A DNA stretch of 64,000 nucleotides from DATAWK01 sp036267255 (GTDB taxonomy: Bacteria; Acidobacteriota; Terriglobia; Terriglobales; Acidobacteriaceae): the NCBI GenBank assembly GCA_036267255.1, contig DATAWK010000047.1, positions 248,001-312,000 on the forward strand. Direction: 5' to 3'. This document shows, one piece after another, positions 18,756-27,824 of the stretch (position 1 is the stretch's first letter; the number at the start of each line of letters is the position of its first letter). The notes beneath the pieces are model-generated. The model saw only the letters and a list, made by a program, of their open reading frames with translations, searched no databases and had not been told where the DNA came from. Made by a program: the position numbers and the translations under genes.

Positions 18756-21299
18756 ATGGAGTTATTTTGTGCTCGGCCTGTTGCTTCGCATCTTTGCGGA
18801 TTTATCCGTTCTTTTCATCCGGAGCAACGTCGTCCAGCACACTCCGCTGCAAGCTGGCGATGGGTATCGTTGCTCAGCCTGCTCGTCATTGTGGGACTGA
18901 TTGGCACCAGTAGTGCACAGTCCACAGACACAACAACACATACTCGGGAAACAACGGCCCACCACAAATCGAAACATACCTCGCATTCTTCGAAACATAC
19001 GCCGGCACATACTTCGCGTTCTACAGAGAGGCGCTCTCATAGGAAGACAGACGCCCGGTCAACACATCGCAGAACAACCCATACAGAGAGCGAACATCAC
19101 GAGAGCCGCAAGACAAGCAGACGACACTCCACAAAGAAGAGAAGTAGCCACAATATTGCGCGGGTGCATCAGCTGCGACAGGCATTTGTTGCTTCATCGC
19201 AGTTGCGCCCGATGGCCCAGCAACTGTATACGCTGCATTCTCCGGCAGCCTATGCCGGGGTGGAGCGCTATGCCCGCACGCACACTGGGGAAGCGGCAGG
19301 AGCCGCTTATCTTGCCCTGGGAAATGCTTATTTAGCAGACCATCGCTACCCGGACGCCACGGCTGCTTTTCTTCGCGCTCACCAATCCGGCCAGGCGCTG
19401 GCAGACTACGCCGATTATTTAGGAGCTCAGGCGGATTTTGCGCAACAGCAGTACACGCAGGCAGGGAACTTGCTGATTGGATTTGATACGCGGCATCCGG
19501 ACAGCATCTTAGTCGACCGGGCAGACATGCTGCTTGCCAAGATATATGTCGCCCAGGGCGACCCCCAGAATGCGCTGAAGCAACTGGCCCTGCTGGATGG
19601 CACGGCCGCGCAAAATACTGCGGAGTACATCCTGTCACTGGCGCACGCACGCGAGATGGCCGGCAATCGCGACGAGGCAATCCGCCTGTACACGCGGCTT
19701 TATACCGACTATCCGACAAGTGATGAATCCACGCAGGCAGTGACGCAGCTGCATCAGATGGGTTTGGCAACTCCATTCACGATGAAGCAACGCGTGCGGC
19801 ATGCCGAGGGACTCTCGCACGCACACAACTATGTCGCAGCTGCGGATCAATACCGGTCTCTGGCTGCCGATCCCTCTGTCGCAGGCACCGCTGCGCAAAA
19901 TTTATATTTGGCGAAGGCTGCGCTCAATGACTTTTTCCGGATACATCATGTCGATGTATCGGAGCTGGCTGGGCTCTCCGATACCAACGATGAAGCCGGT
20001 GCAATGCGTTTGTACCTGATGATGGAATCCGCACGGGATCGCTCCGATGCTGGGCAGGTACACGACCTGGTACAGCAGATGCAGCAACGCTTCGCAACCA
20101 GCGGATGGACGGCGGAGGCGCTTTTTTCCGCCGGCAACATGGCACTTCTTGCCAATGACATGCCGACAGCCATCCAGTATTACAGCGCGCTGTCCAGCGC
20201 CTTTCCATCCAATGCTCATGCGGAGATCAGCCATTGGCATGCTGCGTGGCTGAACTATCGTATTGGCGATAAAAAAACCGCAGCGCACCTTTTCGAAGAA
20301 CAGATTCTTCAGTATCCGGATTCGACGCAAACTGCAGCGGCCCTCTACTGGCGTGGCCGGATTTATCAGGATACGGAGAAGAATGCCGCCGCCGCTGCCG
20401 CCTGCTACCACAAATTGATTTTGGACTATCAGCACTACTATTACGCTGATCTGGCAAGGCAACAACTTGCTGGCCTGCATGACGTCACAGCCGTCACGCT
20501 GCCACTTCTTGCCGCCCTTCGCGCCCCGCATATACAGACACTCTCTGTCGACGTTCCTGAAGATGATGAACATGTCGTACGCGCAGAATTACTGGCCAAC
20601 GCAGGTTTAAACCAATATATAGCGCCGGAGATTCAGGCCAGCCCGGACAGCAGCGAATGGGGCGGATATGCGGAGGCGCAACTGTATGCCTCGTATGGAG
20701 AGACATTTCGCGCGCTGCATGTACTCAAGCGTACCGTCCATTCCTATTTTTCCATTCCGATTACCGACCTTCCACGCGGTTACTGGACCCTGCTCTTTCC
20801 TCAACCGTACTGGCCTGCTTTGGTGCAGAATGCAAAGAGCAATGGCCTGGATCCATACCTCGTCGCATCGCTGATTCGGCAGGAATCGGAGTTCAACCCC
20901 GCCGTGGTTTCCTATGCCAATGCCTACGGGTTGATGCAACTGCTCCCGCGCGTCGGCAGTGAATTGGCGCGAAATGCCCATGTGCGTCCATTTCGAACCG
21001 CGTATCTATTGAATCCGGCGGTGAATCTGCGGCTGGGCACTGTCTATCTCCGCCAGCTTCTGGATGAATTCAATGGCCAAACCGAATATGCTCTCGCCGC
21101 ATACAACGCGGGCGACGACCGGGTGAAGAGTTGGATGGCGAACGGACCGTATACCGACATGCCTGAATTTGTGGAATCCATTCCGTTCACGCAGACACGC
21201 GAATATGTGCAGGCCATTCTGCGCAACGCCGAGATTTACAGGATGCTCTATGCCAATGGCGCCCATGCTGCGGATGAGAACTCCGTTGCCAGCAAATAA
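18756..21299 (+). CDS. lytic transglycosylase, soluble lytic murein transglycosylase-like with TPRs
   Basis: This 847-residue envelope enzyme cleaves the MurNAc-GlcNAc bond of peptidoglycan to give 1,6-anhydro ends. A signal/anchor helix lies at about residues 36-54 (WVSLLSLLVIVGLIG...). An unusual stretch of about 80 residues follows, made almost only of His, Ser, Thr, Arg and Lys. Then come many TPR-like helices (residues about 140-640) and a C-terminal SLT domain with the catalytic glutamate in SLIRQESEF (Glu710), the AYGLMQLLP motif and AYNAGDDRV. The start ATG at 18756 leaves 35 residues before the hydrophobic helix, so a later start is possible. Confidence 0.9.
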   Translation: MELFCARPVASHLCGFIRSFHPEQRRPAHSAASWRWVSLLSLLVIVGLIGTSSAQSTDTTTHTRETTAHHKSKHTSHSSKHTPAHTSRSTERRSHRKTDARSTHRRTTHTESEHHESRKTSRRHSTKKRSSHNIARVHQLRQAFVASSQLRPMAQQLYTLHSPAAYAGVERYARTHTGEAAGAAYLALGNAYLADHRYPDATAAFLRAHQSGQALADYADYLGAQADFAQQQYTQAGNLLIGFDTRHPDSILVDRADMLLAKIYVAQGDPQNALKQLALLDGTAAQNTAEYILSLAHAREMAGNRDEAIRLYTRLYTDYPTSDESTQAVTQLHQMGLATPFTMKQRVRHAEGLSHAHNYVAAADQYRSLAADPSVAGTAAQNLYLAKAALNDFFRIHHVDVSELAGLSDTNDEAGAMRLYLMMESARDRSDAGQVHDLVQQMQQRFATSGWTAEALFSAGNMALLANDMPTAIQYYSALSSAFPSNAHAEISHWHAAWLNYRIGDKKTAAHLFEEQILQYPDSTQTAAALYWRGRIYQDTEKNAAAAAACYHKLILDYQHYYYADLARQQLAGLHDVTAVTLPLLAALRAPHIQTLSVDVPEDDEHVVRAELLANAGLNQYIAPEIQASPDSSEWGGYAEAQLYASYGETFRALHVLKRTVHSYFSIPITDLPRGYWTLLFPQPYWPALVQNAKSNGLDPYLVASLIRQESEFNPAVVSYANAYGLMQLLPRVGSELARNAHVRPFRTAYLLNPAVNLRLGTVYLRQLLDEFNGQTEYALAAYNAGDDRVKSWMANGPYTDMPEFVESIPFTQTREYVQAILRNAEIYRMLYANGAHAADENSVASK

Positions 21300-21373
21300 G
21301 ACAGTCGTAAAGAATGGTGCCACGGGGCATGCAGGCACAGAGGCATTTCTTCGGTAGAATCAAGTCGTAACAG

Positions 21374-21460
21374 GCCCGGATGGCGGAATCGGCAGACGCA
21401 GCGGACTTAAAATCCGCAGGGAGCAATCCCGTGGGGGTTCAAGTCCCCCTCTGGGCACCA
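21374..21460 (+). tRNA. tRNA-Leu (anticodon UAA)
   Basis: An 87-base cloverleaf: acceptor GCCCGGA pairs with TCTGGGC, the anticodon arm GCGGA-CTTAAAA-TCCGC gives anticodon TAA, a long variable arm (GGGAGCAATCCC region) follows, and the T arm is GGGGG-TTCAAGT-CCCCC. The 3' CCA is encoded. The long variable arm is expected for leucine. Confidence 0.96.
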
Positions 21461-21675
21461 GCCGTAATCGCGATAGTGAGATGAATTAGAAGATATAGGC
21501 GCCTTTGACTTGGGTCTCCCTGCCGTACATATCTGCAATCTCAACTCTACGCACGATCGCATAGCGTTCAACGATGCTGCACGTGTCTACCGTCTCAATA
21601 GTGGGGAGATATGGTATTTCCAAGCGACCATCGGATGAGTGCGCTAATCTCTAAAGCAATGAACTGGGTGCAAGG

Positions 21676-22572
21676 ATGACGAATCCGGAAAGCGACGGCG
21701 ACAATCCGAAATCGGTGCCCGTGCACAAATGCGTGCTGGTCATTGGCCGCGATGCGCAGGTGGCAGAGATCGTGGCCAACGCGCTTCCGGACTGGGAGCT
21801 GGTTTGCACAGAAAACAACGAAACAGCGCTTCCACTTTTACGGTCTCGCCTCCTCCATCTGGTGTTGACCGGCGACGAAACATCGGGCCAGCAGGATGTT
21901 GAGCTGCTGCGGCAGATTCGGCGCGTGCAGCCGCATTTACGGCTCATTATTCTTACCAGTGAAAGTACGCCTGCAGACGTAATCGAGAGCATGAAGGAAC
22001 GCGCATTCAGTTATTTCTCTGCTCCGTACACGACGGAGGCGCTCACCGACATGTTGCGTCATGCAACCGAGGCCCCAGTCTGGGATGAGGGAATTGAGCT
22101 GCTGTCCGCCACTCCGGAATGGCTGGGACTGGTGGCACGCTGCGATATGCGCACTGCAGACCGTCTGGTGCAATTCATCCATGAATTCTCCGATTTGGAA
22201 GAGACGCATCGCTATGCCGTGGGAACGGCCTTTCGTGAGATGCTCCTCAACGCGATGGAGCATGGAGGAAACCTGAATCCGTCGCAGCATGTGGCGATCT
22301 CGTATGTGCGTGCACGCGACGCCGTGATCTGTCGCATCAAGGATCCAGGGAAAGGATTTTCGCTGGAGCAATTGAAAGAATCAGCATTGTCAGACCCTTT
22401 GGATGACCCACTGAAACACATGGAATACCGCAAGGCGCAGGGTATGCGCGCCGGTGGCTACGGCATCCTGTTGGCGAAAAGCCTGGTCGACGATCTGATC
22501 TATAACGAAGATGGGAACGAGGTATTGTTGATCAAATATGTCGGACGCAGGGTATCGGAAACTTTACCTTGA
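21676..22572 (+). CDS. pseudo-receiver fused to a serine-kinase-type ATPase domain
   Basis: A 298-residue fusion. Residues about 15-125 fold like a receiver, but the phospho-acceptor position reads LVLTGDETSG, with Asp shifted by one, and the strand-five lysine is Ala (YFSAPYTTEAL), so canonical phosphorylation is unlikely. Residues about 150-290 match the HATPase_c_2 (RsbW/SpoIIAB-like) fold: FREMLLNAMEHGGN is the N box, RIKDPGKGF the G1 box, and MRAGGYGILLAKSLVD the G2 box. Such ATPases are anti-sigma factors/kinases in partner-switching. No anti-anti-sigma gene is next to it. Confidence 0.75.
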   Translation: MTNPESDGDNPKSVPVHKCVLVIGRDAQVAEIVANALPDWELVCTENNETALPLLRSRLLHLVLTGDETSGQQDVELLRQIRRVQPHLRLIILTSESTPADVIESMKERAFSYFSAPYTTEALTDMLRHATEAPVWDEGIELLSATPEWLGLVARCDMRTADRLVQFIHEFSDLEETHRYAVGTAFREMLLNAMEHGGNLNPSQHVAISYVRARDAVICRIKDPGKGFSLEQLKESALSDPLDDPLKHMEYRKAQGMRAGGYGILLAKSLVDDLIYNEDGNEVLLIKYVGRRVSETLP

Positions 22573-22586
22573 GTGGTTTCAGTCCG

Positions 22587-23072
22587 TCACCCCGTGTCAT
22601 TGCCAGAGCTCGTCTGGGCGCGAATCTCTGCGATCGTATGGATGTTCTGTCGCATGGTCTGAACTCTGGCGCGGCCTGCCTCAGAGCCTTCGACGACTGC
22701 CTCCAGGCTGCGAAGAAATTCCGGCAAATTCATCTTCTCGCGAAATCCGGCCAGATAGGGTTGGATCTTCGAGTATTGGAAATACATCTCCTGGCAGGTG
22801 TCATAGACCAGCGGCTCGGTGAGGGCGCCGTGGATCACGAATGCAGAAACCATGTCCCAGTAGCCGTAAACCTGAAGAATAAAGCCGGACTGCTGATTGC
22901 CCGCGCTGACCTGCGCGACAAAATCGTCAACCGACGAAGGCAGGAACGGGCCGCCGATAAATCCTCGGGCTTGTCGCATAACAGCTTCGCGGCGCAGCTC
23001 GTAAAGCTTCAGAATGAGTTCAGCCTGCTGCATGGGCTGCGCAATCGAACTGCTGGTTAAAGATGGTTGCAT
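22587..23072 (-). CDS. hypothetical protein
   Basis: A 161-residue soluble, mostly helical protein with no signal peptide or membrane segment. I do not recognise the family. The region QQSGFILQVYGYWDMVSAFVIHG is its most distinctive part (cited in part). The open frame extends to a TTG at 23102, but the ATG at 23072 is the first standard start. It converges with the receiver-ATPase gene, leaving 14 bases between them. Codon use looks like that of its neighbours. Confidence 0.5.
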   Translation of the reverse strand: MQPSLTSSSIAQPMQQAELILKLYELRREAVMRQARGFIGGPFLPSSVDDFVAQVSAGNQQSGFILQVYGYWDMVSAFVIHGALTEPLVYDTCQEMYFQYSKIQPYLAGFREKMNLPEFLRSLEAVVEGSEAGRARVQTMRQNIHTIAEIRAQTSSGNDTG

Positions 23073-23280
23073 CGTATGTCTCACACGCCCAGGGTGTTGC
23101 AAGCTTACATCCGGAATTTATCATGAGTCTGGCGGCGGTGTATCGCATGCCTTCTGCGCAGCATTCACTGCCGATGTCTAAGCTTGATGTTCCCGTGCGA
23201 TAGACTTTTGACATACAAACTCTGGCGTCTGACACTGGAGACAGGTATTTGCCTCGATGGCCGATGCCGGGAGGAACCAA

Positions 23281-23826
23281 ATGAAATTTGCTGCAAGTGT
23301 CTTGACGATGGTCGCCGGAGTCGTGCTCATGCCAATGTGTTCCGCGCAGATGTCCGGTAGCGGAGCAAAAAAGCCTTTGCTCAGCCCGCCTGCCAAGGCT
23401 ACGGTGCAACTGGATGGTAAGGATGTCAGTATCTCTTACAACACGCCTTTTATGCGTGGACGAAAGATCATGGGTGGCCTTGTGCCCTATGGCCAGGTAT
23501 GGCGTACGGGAGCAAATCCTGCCACGACGCTCAAGACAGAGGTAGCTCTCAAGGTTGGAACGGCAACCGTTCCAGCAGGCACCTACACTCTGTATACGCT
23601 GCCCTCGCAGGGGACCTGGAAGCTGATCATCAATAAGCAGACCGGCCAGTGGGGCACCGTGTATCACGAGAATCAGGATCTCGCCCGCGTGGACATGAAG
23701 AAGAACATACTACCCAGCCCGCAGGAGCAGATGAGCATCAGCTTTGAGCACACACACGGTAGCCGCACCCAGCTTCATGTGCGTTGGGAGACAACCGATG
23801 TCTGGGTCCCGGTGGTCGCGCAATAA
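23281..23826 (+). CDS. DUF2911 domain secreted protein
   Basis: A 181-residue exported protein with a signal peptide (MKFAASVLTMVAGVVLMPMCSAQ). The mature part has DUF2911 features: PPAKATVQLDGKDVSISYNTPFMRGRKI, YGQVWRTGAN, AGTYTLYTLP and WGTVYHENQDLARVDM (cited in part). The function of the family is unknown. GGGAGGA at 23269-23275, five bases before the ATG, sets the start; an earlier in-frame ATG at 23257 has no such site. Confidence 0.85.
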   Translation: MKFAASVLTMVAGVVLMPMCSAQMSGSGAKKPLLSPPAKATVQLDGKDVSISYNTPFMRGRKIMGGLVPYGQVWRTGANPATTLKTEVALKVGTATVPAGTYTLYTLPSQGTWKLIINKQTGQWGTVYHENQDLARVDMKKNILPSPQEQMSISFEHTHGSRTQLHVRWETTDVWVPVVAQ

Positions 23827-23833
23827 GTTGGAG

Positions 23834-24634
23834 CTACGGCTGTGTGCTCCAGGTCTTGTCCTTGGAATGACAAAGATCTTCGAGAAAACAATCGGCGCAG
23901 CGCGGCTTGCGCGCAATGCAAATCTGTCGGCCTAAGTAAATAATCTGGTGGGAGTAATCAATCCAATGGCTTTTGGGCAGGATGCGAACCAGGTCCTGCT
24001 CCACCTTCTCCGGTGTCGTCGCTTTTGTAAGGCCCAGGCGATACGAAATGCGCAGGACATGGGTGTCCACGACCACTCCTTCAGCAATTCCAAACCATGA
24101 CCCCAGCACAACATTTGCCGTCTTGCGTGCCACACCCGGCAAGGAAAGCAGCTGTTCCATACCGGCGGGCACGTTACCGCCAAAATCATTCACCAGACGT
24201 TTGGATGCCGCGAGAATGTTCTTTGCCTTGTTGCGAAAAAATCCTGTCGTGCGAACAAGGGATTCCAACTCCGGCAGGGAAGCAACGGACATGGCTTCCG
24301 GCGTCGGAAAGCGGCGAAAGAGTTCCGGCGTCACGATATTGACGCGCACGTCGGTACATTGTGCGGAAAGAATCGTCGCAACCAGCAGCTCCCACGCATT
24401 GCGATGATGCAGAGCGCATCGCGCTTGCGGGTAGTTTTGATCAAGCCGCGCCAGAATCTCTTCGATACGCTGCGGCGCCAGGTCAGGGAGTTTATCCGCT
24501 TTCGGCTTGGTCTTGCTGGGTCCTTTGGCGGATACCTTCGGCGCGGACGCCTTTGCCCGTGGTGCCGCGGCTTTTGTCTTCGCAGCTTTCTTCTTGCTCT
24601 TCTTACTTGTATTTGCCTTGCGTGCTGGCGTCAT
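23834..24634 (-). CDS. nth: endonuclease III
   Basis: A DNA glycosylase/AP lyase for oxidised pyrimidines in base-excision repair. The helix-hairpin-helix LPGVARKTANVVLG holds the catalytic lysine (Lys171), and the catalytic aspartate is in VVVDTHV (Asp190). The C-terminal 4Fe-4S cluster site is complete: Cys239-x6-Cys246-x2-Cys249-x5-Cys255. A 50-residue N-terminal tail rich in Lys, Ala and Pro precedes the core (266 residues against about 210), probably disordered and DNA-binding. It is four bases from the hemQ gene in the same direction. Confidence 0.94.
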   Translation of the reverse strand: MTPARKANTSKKSKKKAAKTKAAAPRAKASAPKVSAKGPSKTKPKADKLPDLAPQRIEEILARLDQNYPQARCALHHRNAWELLVATILSAQCTDVRVNIVTPELFRRFPTPEAMSVASLPELESLVRTTGFFRNKAKNILAASKRLVNDFGGNVPAGMEQLLSLPGVARKTANVVLGSWFGIAEGVVVDTHVLRISYRLGLTKATTPEKVEQDLVRILPKSHWIDYSHQIIYLGRQICIARKPRCADCFLEDLCHSKDKTWSTQP

Positions 24635-24638
24635 AACG

Positions 24639-25415
24639 CTATCCCAGGCGATCCAGCATTTCCTGCGGAGTCATGCGCACACAGGTAAAGATGGGAAAAT
24701 CCTTCAAGGTATAGGCACTGATCTCTGTTTCGCGCAGTTGTTGCACGAGATCGAGAAAGTCCTCCGGGTAGTTTGTCTCAAACGCGACAACAAACTCCTG
24801 ATCGTCCAGGCCAAACGAATATGTTGTGTTGAGTTTGACGCGTGGATACAAATGCCCAATCCGGATATGTTCCGCCATCAGCCGCTGACGTTCTTCGGGA
24901 GGCAGCAGGTACCAGGCACGCGTCTTCCAGAAAGGGTAAACGAAAATATATTTCTGGCCGCCCGGACGAATCACGCCGCGCGAATCGCTCTGGCCTTCAT
25001 GCTCATGGCCAATCAGATACTGAGATCGCTTGGTCATTGCCAGAAAACTATGCGCCGTTTGTAGATAGCCACCCAGCGGAGTGGCAAGCAGTTCCGCCGT
25101 CATCTTGTTGATTTCATCCACCGTGTAACAGATGCGCCAGAGGAACATGTCGCAATCTCCACGCATGCCCATTGTGGAGTATGTGATGGTGGCGAATACA
25201 TCTTTTTGATTCCATCGCGCAATGACTTCAGCAAACGCCAGTTTGTGCGCGGCGCGTTCCTCGGCAGGCAAGCGGCGCCATTCAGGAAGAATCTTGAAGA
25301 ACTGGAAGGAGACAATTTGCCGCTTCACCTCTTTGTGTTGTGTCGCGGCGGGTTGGGCCTCCGCTTTGGTTTGTGCATGTTGAGCTGGGGCAACGGGCGT
25401 CAGTGTTTCTGCCAT
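24639..25415 (-). CDS. hemQ: coproheme decarboxylase HemQ (chlorite dismutase-like)
   Basis: HemQ converts iron-coproporphyrin III to haem b in the coproporphyrin-dependent haem pathway. The 258-residue protein shows the radical tyrosine in FVYPFWKTRAWYLLP (Tyr160), the probable haem-ligand histidine in AEHIRIG (His183), and the FGLDDQEFVVAFE strand of the family. The chlorite-splitting arginine environment of true Cld is not apparent, so HemQ is preferred. The first 30 residues are an Ala/Gln-rich extension. It is probably co-transcribed with nth. Confidence 0.85.
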   Translation of the reverse strand: MAETLTPVAPAQHAQTKAEAQPAATQHKEVKRQIVSFQFFKILPEWRRLPAEERAAHKLAFAEVIARWNQKDVFATITYSTMGMRGDCDMFLWRICYTVDEINKMTAELLATPLGGYLQTAHSFLAMTKRSQYLIGHEHEGQSDSRGVIRPGGQKYIFVYPFWKTRAWYLLPPEERQRLMAEHIRIGHLYPRVKLNTTYSFGLDDQEFVVAFETNYPEDFLDLVQQLRETEISAYTLKDFPIFTCVRMTPQEMLDRLG

Positions 25416-25524
25416 GGGATTCCTCCGGGTAACTCTTCATGCTAGCAAACTGACGGCCTTTCCTTTCGATCTGCGGTTTCAACATGGAAAAGCAATCCCG
25501 GACAGATATACTGCACCCAGCCCT

Positions 25525-26163
25525 ATGACCGAGAAAATATTGACCTTTCTGGTGCCTTGGATCACCGGCATCATTTCCCACATTGGTTATGCCGGCGTGG
25601 CGCTGCTGATGGCAATCGAGTCCGCCTGCATCCCGCTCCCTTCCGAGATCATCATGCCGTTTTCCGGCTATCTGGCCTATACCGGGCGATTTCAATTGCT
25701 GTGGGTCGCCACCGCAGGAGCCATCGGCTGCAACATCGGCTCCGCAGTCGCATATTGGGTTGGAGCCTGGGGTGGCCGCTCTTTCATCGAGCGTTATGGC
25801 CGTTATATTCTGCTCAGCAAACATGACCTGGATCGCGCAACAAGCTTTTTCGCGCATTATGGCGGAATCACCGTCTTACTGGGGCGCTTGCTGCCCGTCA
25901 TCCGCACCTTTATTGCTTTGCCGGCAGGAATTGCGCGTATGCCGCAACTTCGTTTCCACGTCTATACCTTTATTGGTTCATGGCCCTGGTGTCTGGTGCT
26001 CGCCTATATCGGCATGCGGCTTGGGAGCGCGTGGAATACAGACCCTCGCCTGAAGCATGTGCTGCATCGTTTTGATGCGCTCATCCTGATCTGTCTGATT
26101 GCCGGTATTCTCTGGTTTGTCCGCACCCACTGGAAGCAGCGCGTCGGTGCGCAGGCAGCGTAA
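25525..26163 (+). CDS. DedA family membrane protein
   Basis: A 212-residue inner-membrane protein of the DedA/VTT family, members of which flip lipids such as undecaprenyl phosphate and affect membrane homeostasis. Family features are ESACIPLPSEIIMPFSGYLA, a central GCNIGSAVAYWVGAWGGR and LGRLLPVIRTFIALPAGIARM (cited in part), with the acidic and basic residues known to matter in DedA proteins. An open frame reaches back to 25414, but MTEKILTFLVPWI at 25525 fits the family start. No clear ribosome site is seen. Confidence 0.88.
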   Translation: MTEKILTFLVPWITGIISHIGYAGVALLMAIESACIPLPSEIIMPFSGYLAYTGRFQLLWVATAGAIGCNIGSAVAYWVGAWGGRSFIERYGRYILLSKHDLDRATSFFAHYGGITVLLGRLLPVIRTFIALPAGIARMPQLRFHVYTFIGSWPWCLVLAYIGMRLGSAWNTDPRLKHVLHRFDALILICLIAGILWFVRTHWKQRVGAQAA

Positions 26164-26171
26164 AACGGAGT

Positions 26172-26990
26172 TTAGCTGCCAGCCATCAGGATCGGCATCG
26201 TCGGCGTTGTCGACCCGCCTTCATTTTCCATGGTCACGCCAAAGGCCTTCGCTTCCACACCGACGGGCAGCTTGGGCAGCAGTACACTGGCGGAGCCGCG
26301 CGTATCCGGCGCGAACGTTCCTGCAGGAATCGGGGCCGAGCCATTGGCTGGAATCACCCACAACTCATAGGTCTTGTTCGGCGGCAATGCTGCCATGTTT
26401 GTTGCGGTAAAGACCAAAGCTCCGCGATCTTTCAGATAGACGGCGTGGCCCGATGGCTGCGGAGCCGCCTTGCCCGGAACCAGCGCAACGTTCTGGGCTT
26501 CAGGCGAAGTCAGTACATCCAAAATCTCCTGCGCGCGCGCATTGGCCTGGTCCAGTTGCAGTAATTGTGCTGCTTCTGTCCGCGCCATAGTGCGCAGGTC
26601 GTGGTTCATCTTGCGTACATGCACAACGTAAAAAATAGAAGCCGCAGCTACAGCCCAACCCAGCCAGAGAGCGATCGGCTTGCGCCTGGGTGGGAAAGAG
26701 GCAAGGTTCGACGCTGGAATTTCCTTCGTTACAGCAGCGATGGGCTTGACCTTTGCCGCAGTCTCGGCCGCGGCAGCCTGCAGCAATCGCTGCCGCGCTT
26801 CAGGCGGCGGCGTCGCGCTCGGAGAAGCCATCGCGAGCAATCCCATGTCCATCTGAAAAGCCGCAGCGGTAGCGGCGCATTCGACACACTCCTGCAGATG
26901 CGCGCGAATCTGCGCGGTACCGGCACTGTCAAGCGACTGCATGCAATAAAGCACCAGGTCGTCTGGATCGGGATGGAGCGGCGCGTTCAT
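26172..26990 (-). CDS. membrane anti-sigma factor, RskA type
   Basis: A 272-residue protein with an N-terminal zinc-finger-like helix (HLQECVEC, residues about 31-38), one membrane helix near residues 105-125 (ALWLGWAVAAASIFYVVHV) and a C-terminal RskA domain carrying the TYELWVI motif. Such proteins hold an ECF sigma factor at the membrane and release it on regulated proteolysis. The ATG overlaps the sigma stop by four bases. Confidence 0.88.
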   Translation of the reverse strand: MNAPLHPDPDDLVLYCMQSLDSAGTAQIRAHLQECVECAATAAAFQMDMGLLAMASPSATPPPEARQRLLQAAAAETAAKVKPIAAVTKEIPASNLASFPPRRKPIALWLGWAVAAASIFYVVHVRKMNHDLRTMARTEAAQLLQLDQANARAQEILDVLTSPEAQNVALVPGKAAPQPSGHAVYLKDRGALVFTATNMAALPPNKTYELWVIPANGSAPIPAGTFAPDTRGSASVLLPKLPVGVEAKAFGVTMENEGGSTTPTMPILMAGS

Positions 26991-27697
26991 GCCTGCAGTG
27001 CCTTTCGTATCGTTATTAAGGCGTTCCGAATGCGCGTTTTCACGGTTCCAAGAGGATTTCCTGTCATTTCCGCAATTTCGGTATGCGTATGGCCTTCAAA
27101 AAAAGCCAACTCCAGCGCGTGCCGTTGTTCTTCTGGCAGGGAACCGAGCAGGCTACGCACTTTTTCAATCATCAATTCACGTTCGGCTTCAGAGCCGAGG
27201 TCCACATTGCTCGACAGTTGCAAATCTTCCACATTGTCGGTGGGGCGTTTGCGCCGCAGGGCATCAATGGAACGATTGCGTGCTACCACGGCCAACCATG
27301 CCGGCAGGCTTCCACGCTGTGGTGTATAGATGTCCGGACGGCGCCAGAGTTGCAGAAAGACCTCCTGCATCACGTCCTGGGCCGCTGCTGTATCGCGCAG
27401 CACACGCAAAGCCACGGAATACACCACCGACGAATAGCGATCGTACACATCTGCCAGCGCCGTAGGTTGCTGCGTCCGCAAGGCTTCCAGCAGATCGGCG
27501 TCGGTACTGGCGGCGTTGTGTAGTGGGGCGTTCGGCAACGTGGGTAGACTCAAAAGGGGAGAATTTGCTGCGGCTGGCAAGCCAGGCCGTAATTTCCCTT
27601 CACCGTACACGCTTCTGACGCCCCGCGCAAACCCGCTCCCGCAACCATAACCGTAACTGACTGTGTATGTGCTCACATCGTTTGTACGCTGGACCAC
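26987..27697 (-). CDS. ECF sigma factor, SigK-like
   Basis: A sigma-70 family protein in which region 2 (LADVYDRYSSVVYSVALRVL...AQDVMQEVFLQLWRR) and region 4 (ALELAFFEGHTHTEIAEMTGNPLGTVKTRI, cited in part) resemble SigK/SigL-type ECF factors that pair with RskA-type anti-sigmas. The open frame starts at a GTG (27697) and has about 65 residues of non-conserved sequence before region 2, so the true start is uncertain and may lie downstream. It is followed directly by its anti-sigma gene. Confidence 0.88.
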   Translation of the reverse strand: MVQRTNDVSTYTVSYGYGCGSGFARGVRSVYGEGKLRPGLPAAANSPLLSLPTLPNAPLHNAASTDADLLEALRTQQPTALADVYDRYSSVVYSVALRVLRDTAAAQDVMQEVFLQLWRRPDIYTPQRGSLPAWLAVVARNRSIDALRRKRPTDNVEDLQLSSNVDLGSEAERELMIEKVRSLLGSLPEEQRHALELAFFEGHTHTEIAEMTGNPLGTVKTRIRNALITIRKALQA

Positions 27698-27824
27698 TCG
27701 GATTGGATTCCCGGGTTGCCTGGCCGGGAAACTTTATTTTTTTACAGGTCTTGTCGGCAATCGAGTATCAGCATTCCGCTAAAGCAATTTCTTCGTGAAG
27801 TCAAAATTCTGTACTCTTGTGAAC

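Noticed and set aside
19021..19776. Antisense frame of 251 codons in the transglycosylase gene
   Set aside because: It mirrors the biased His/Ser/Thr linker and TPR region; no start signal or domain.
21374..21460. tRNA-Leu as an integration site for a genomic island
   Set aside because: No integrase, no direct repeat of the tRNA 3' end and no compositional change were seen downstream.
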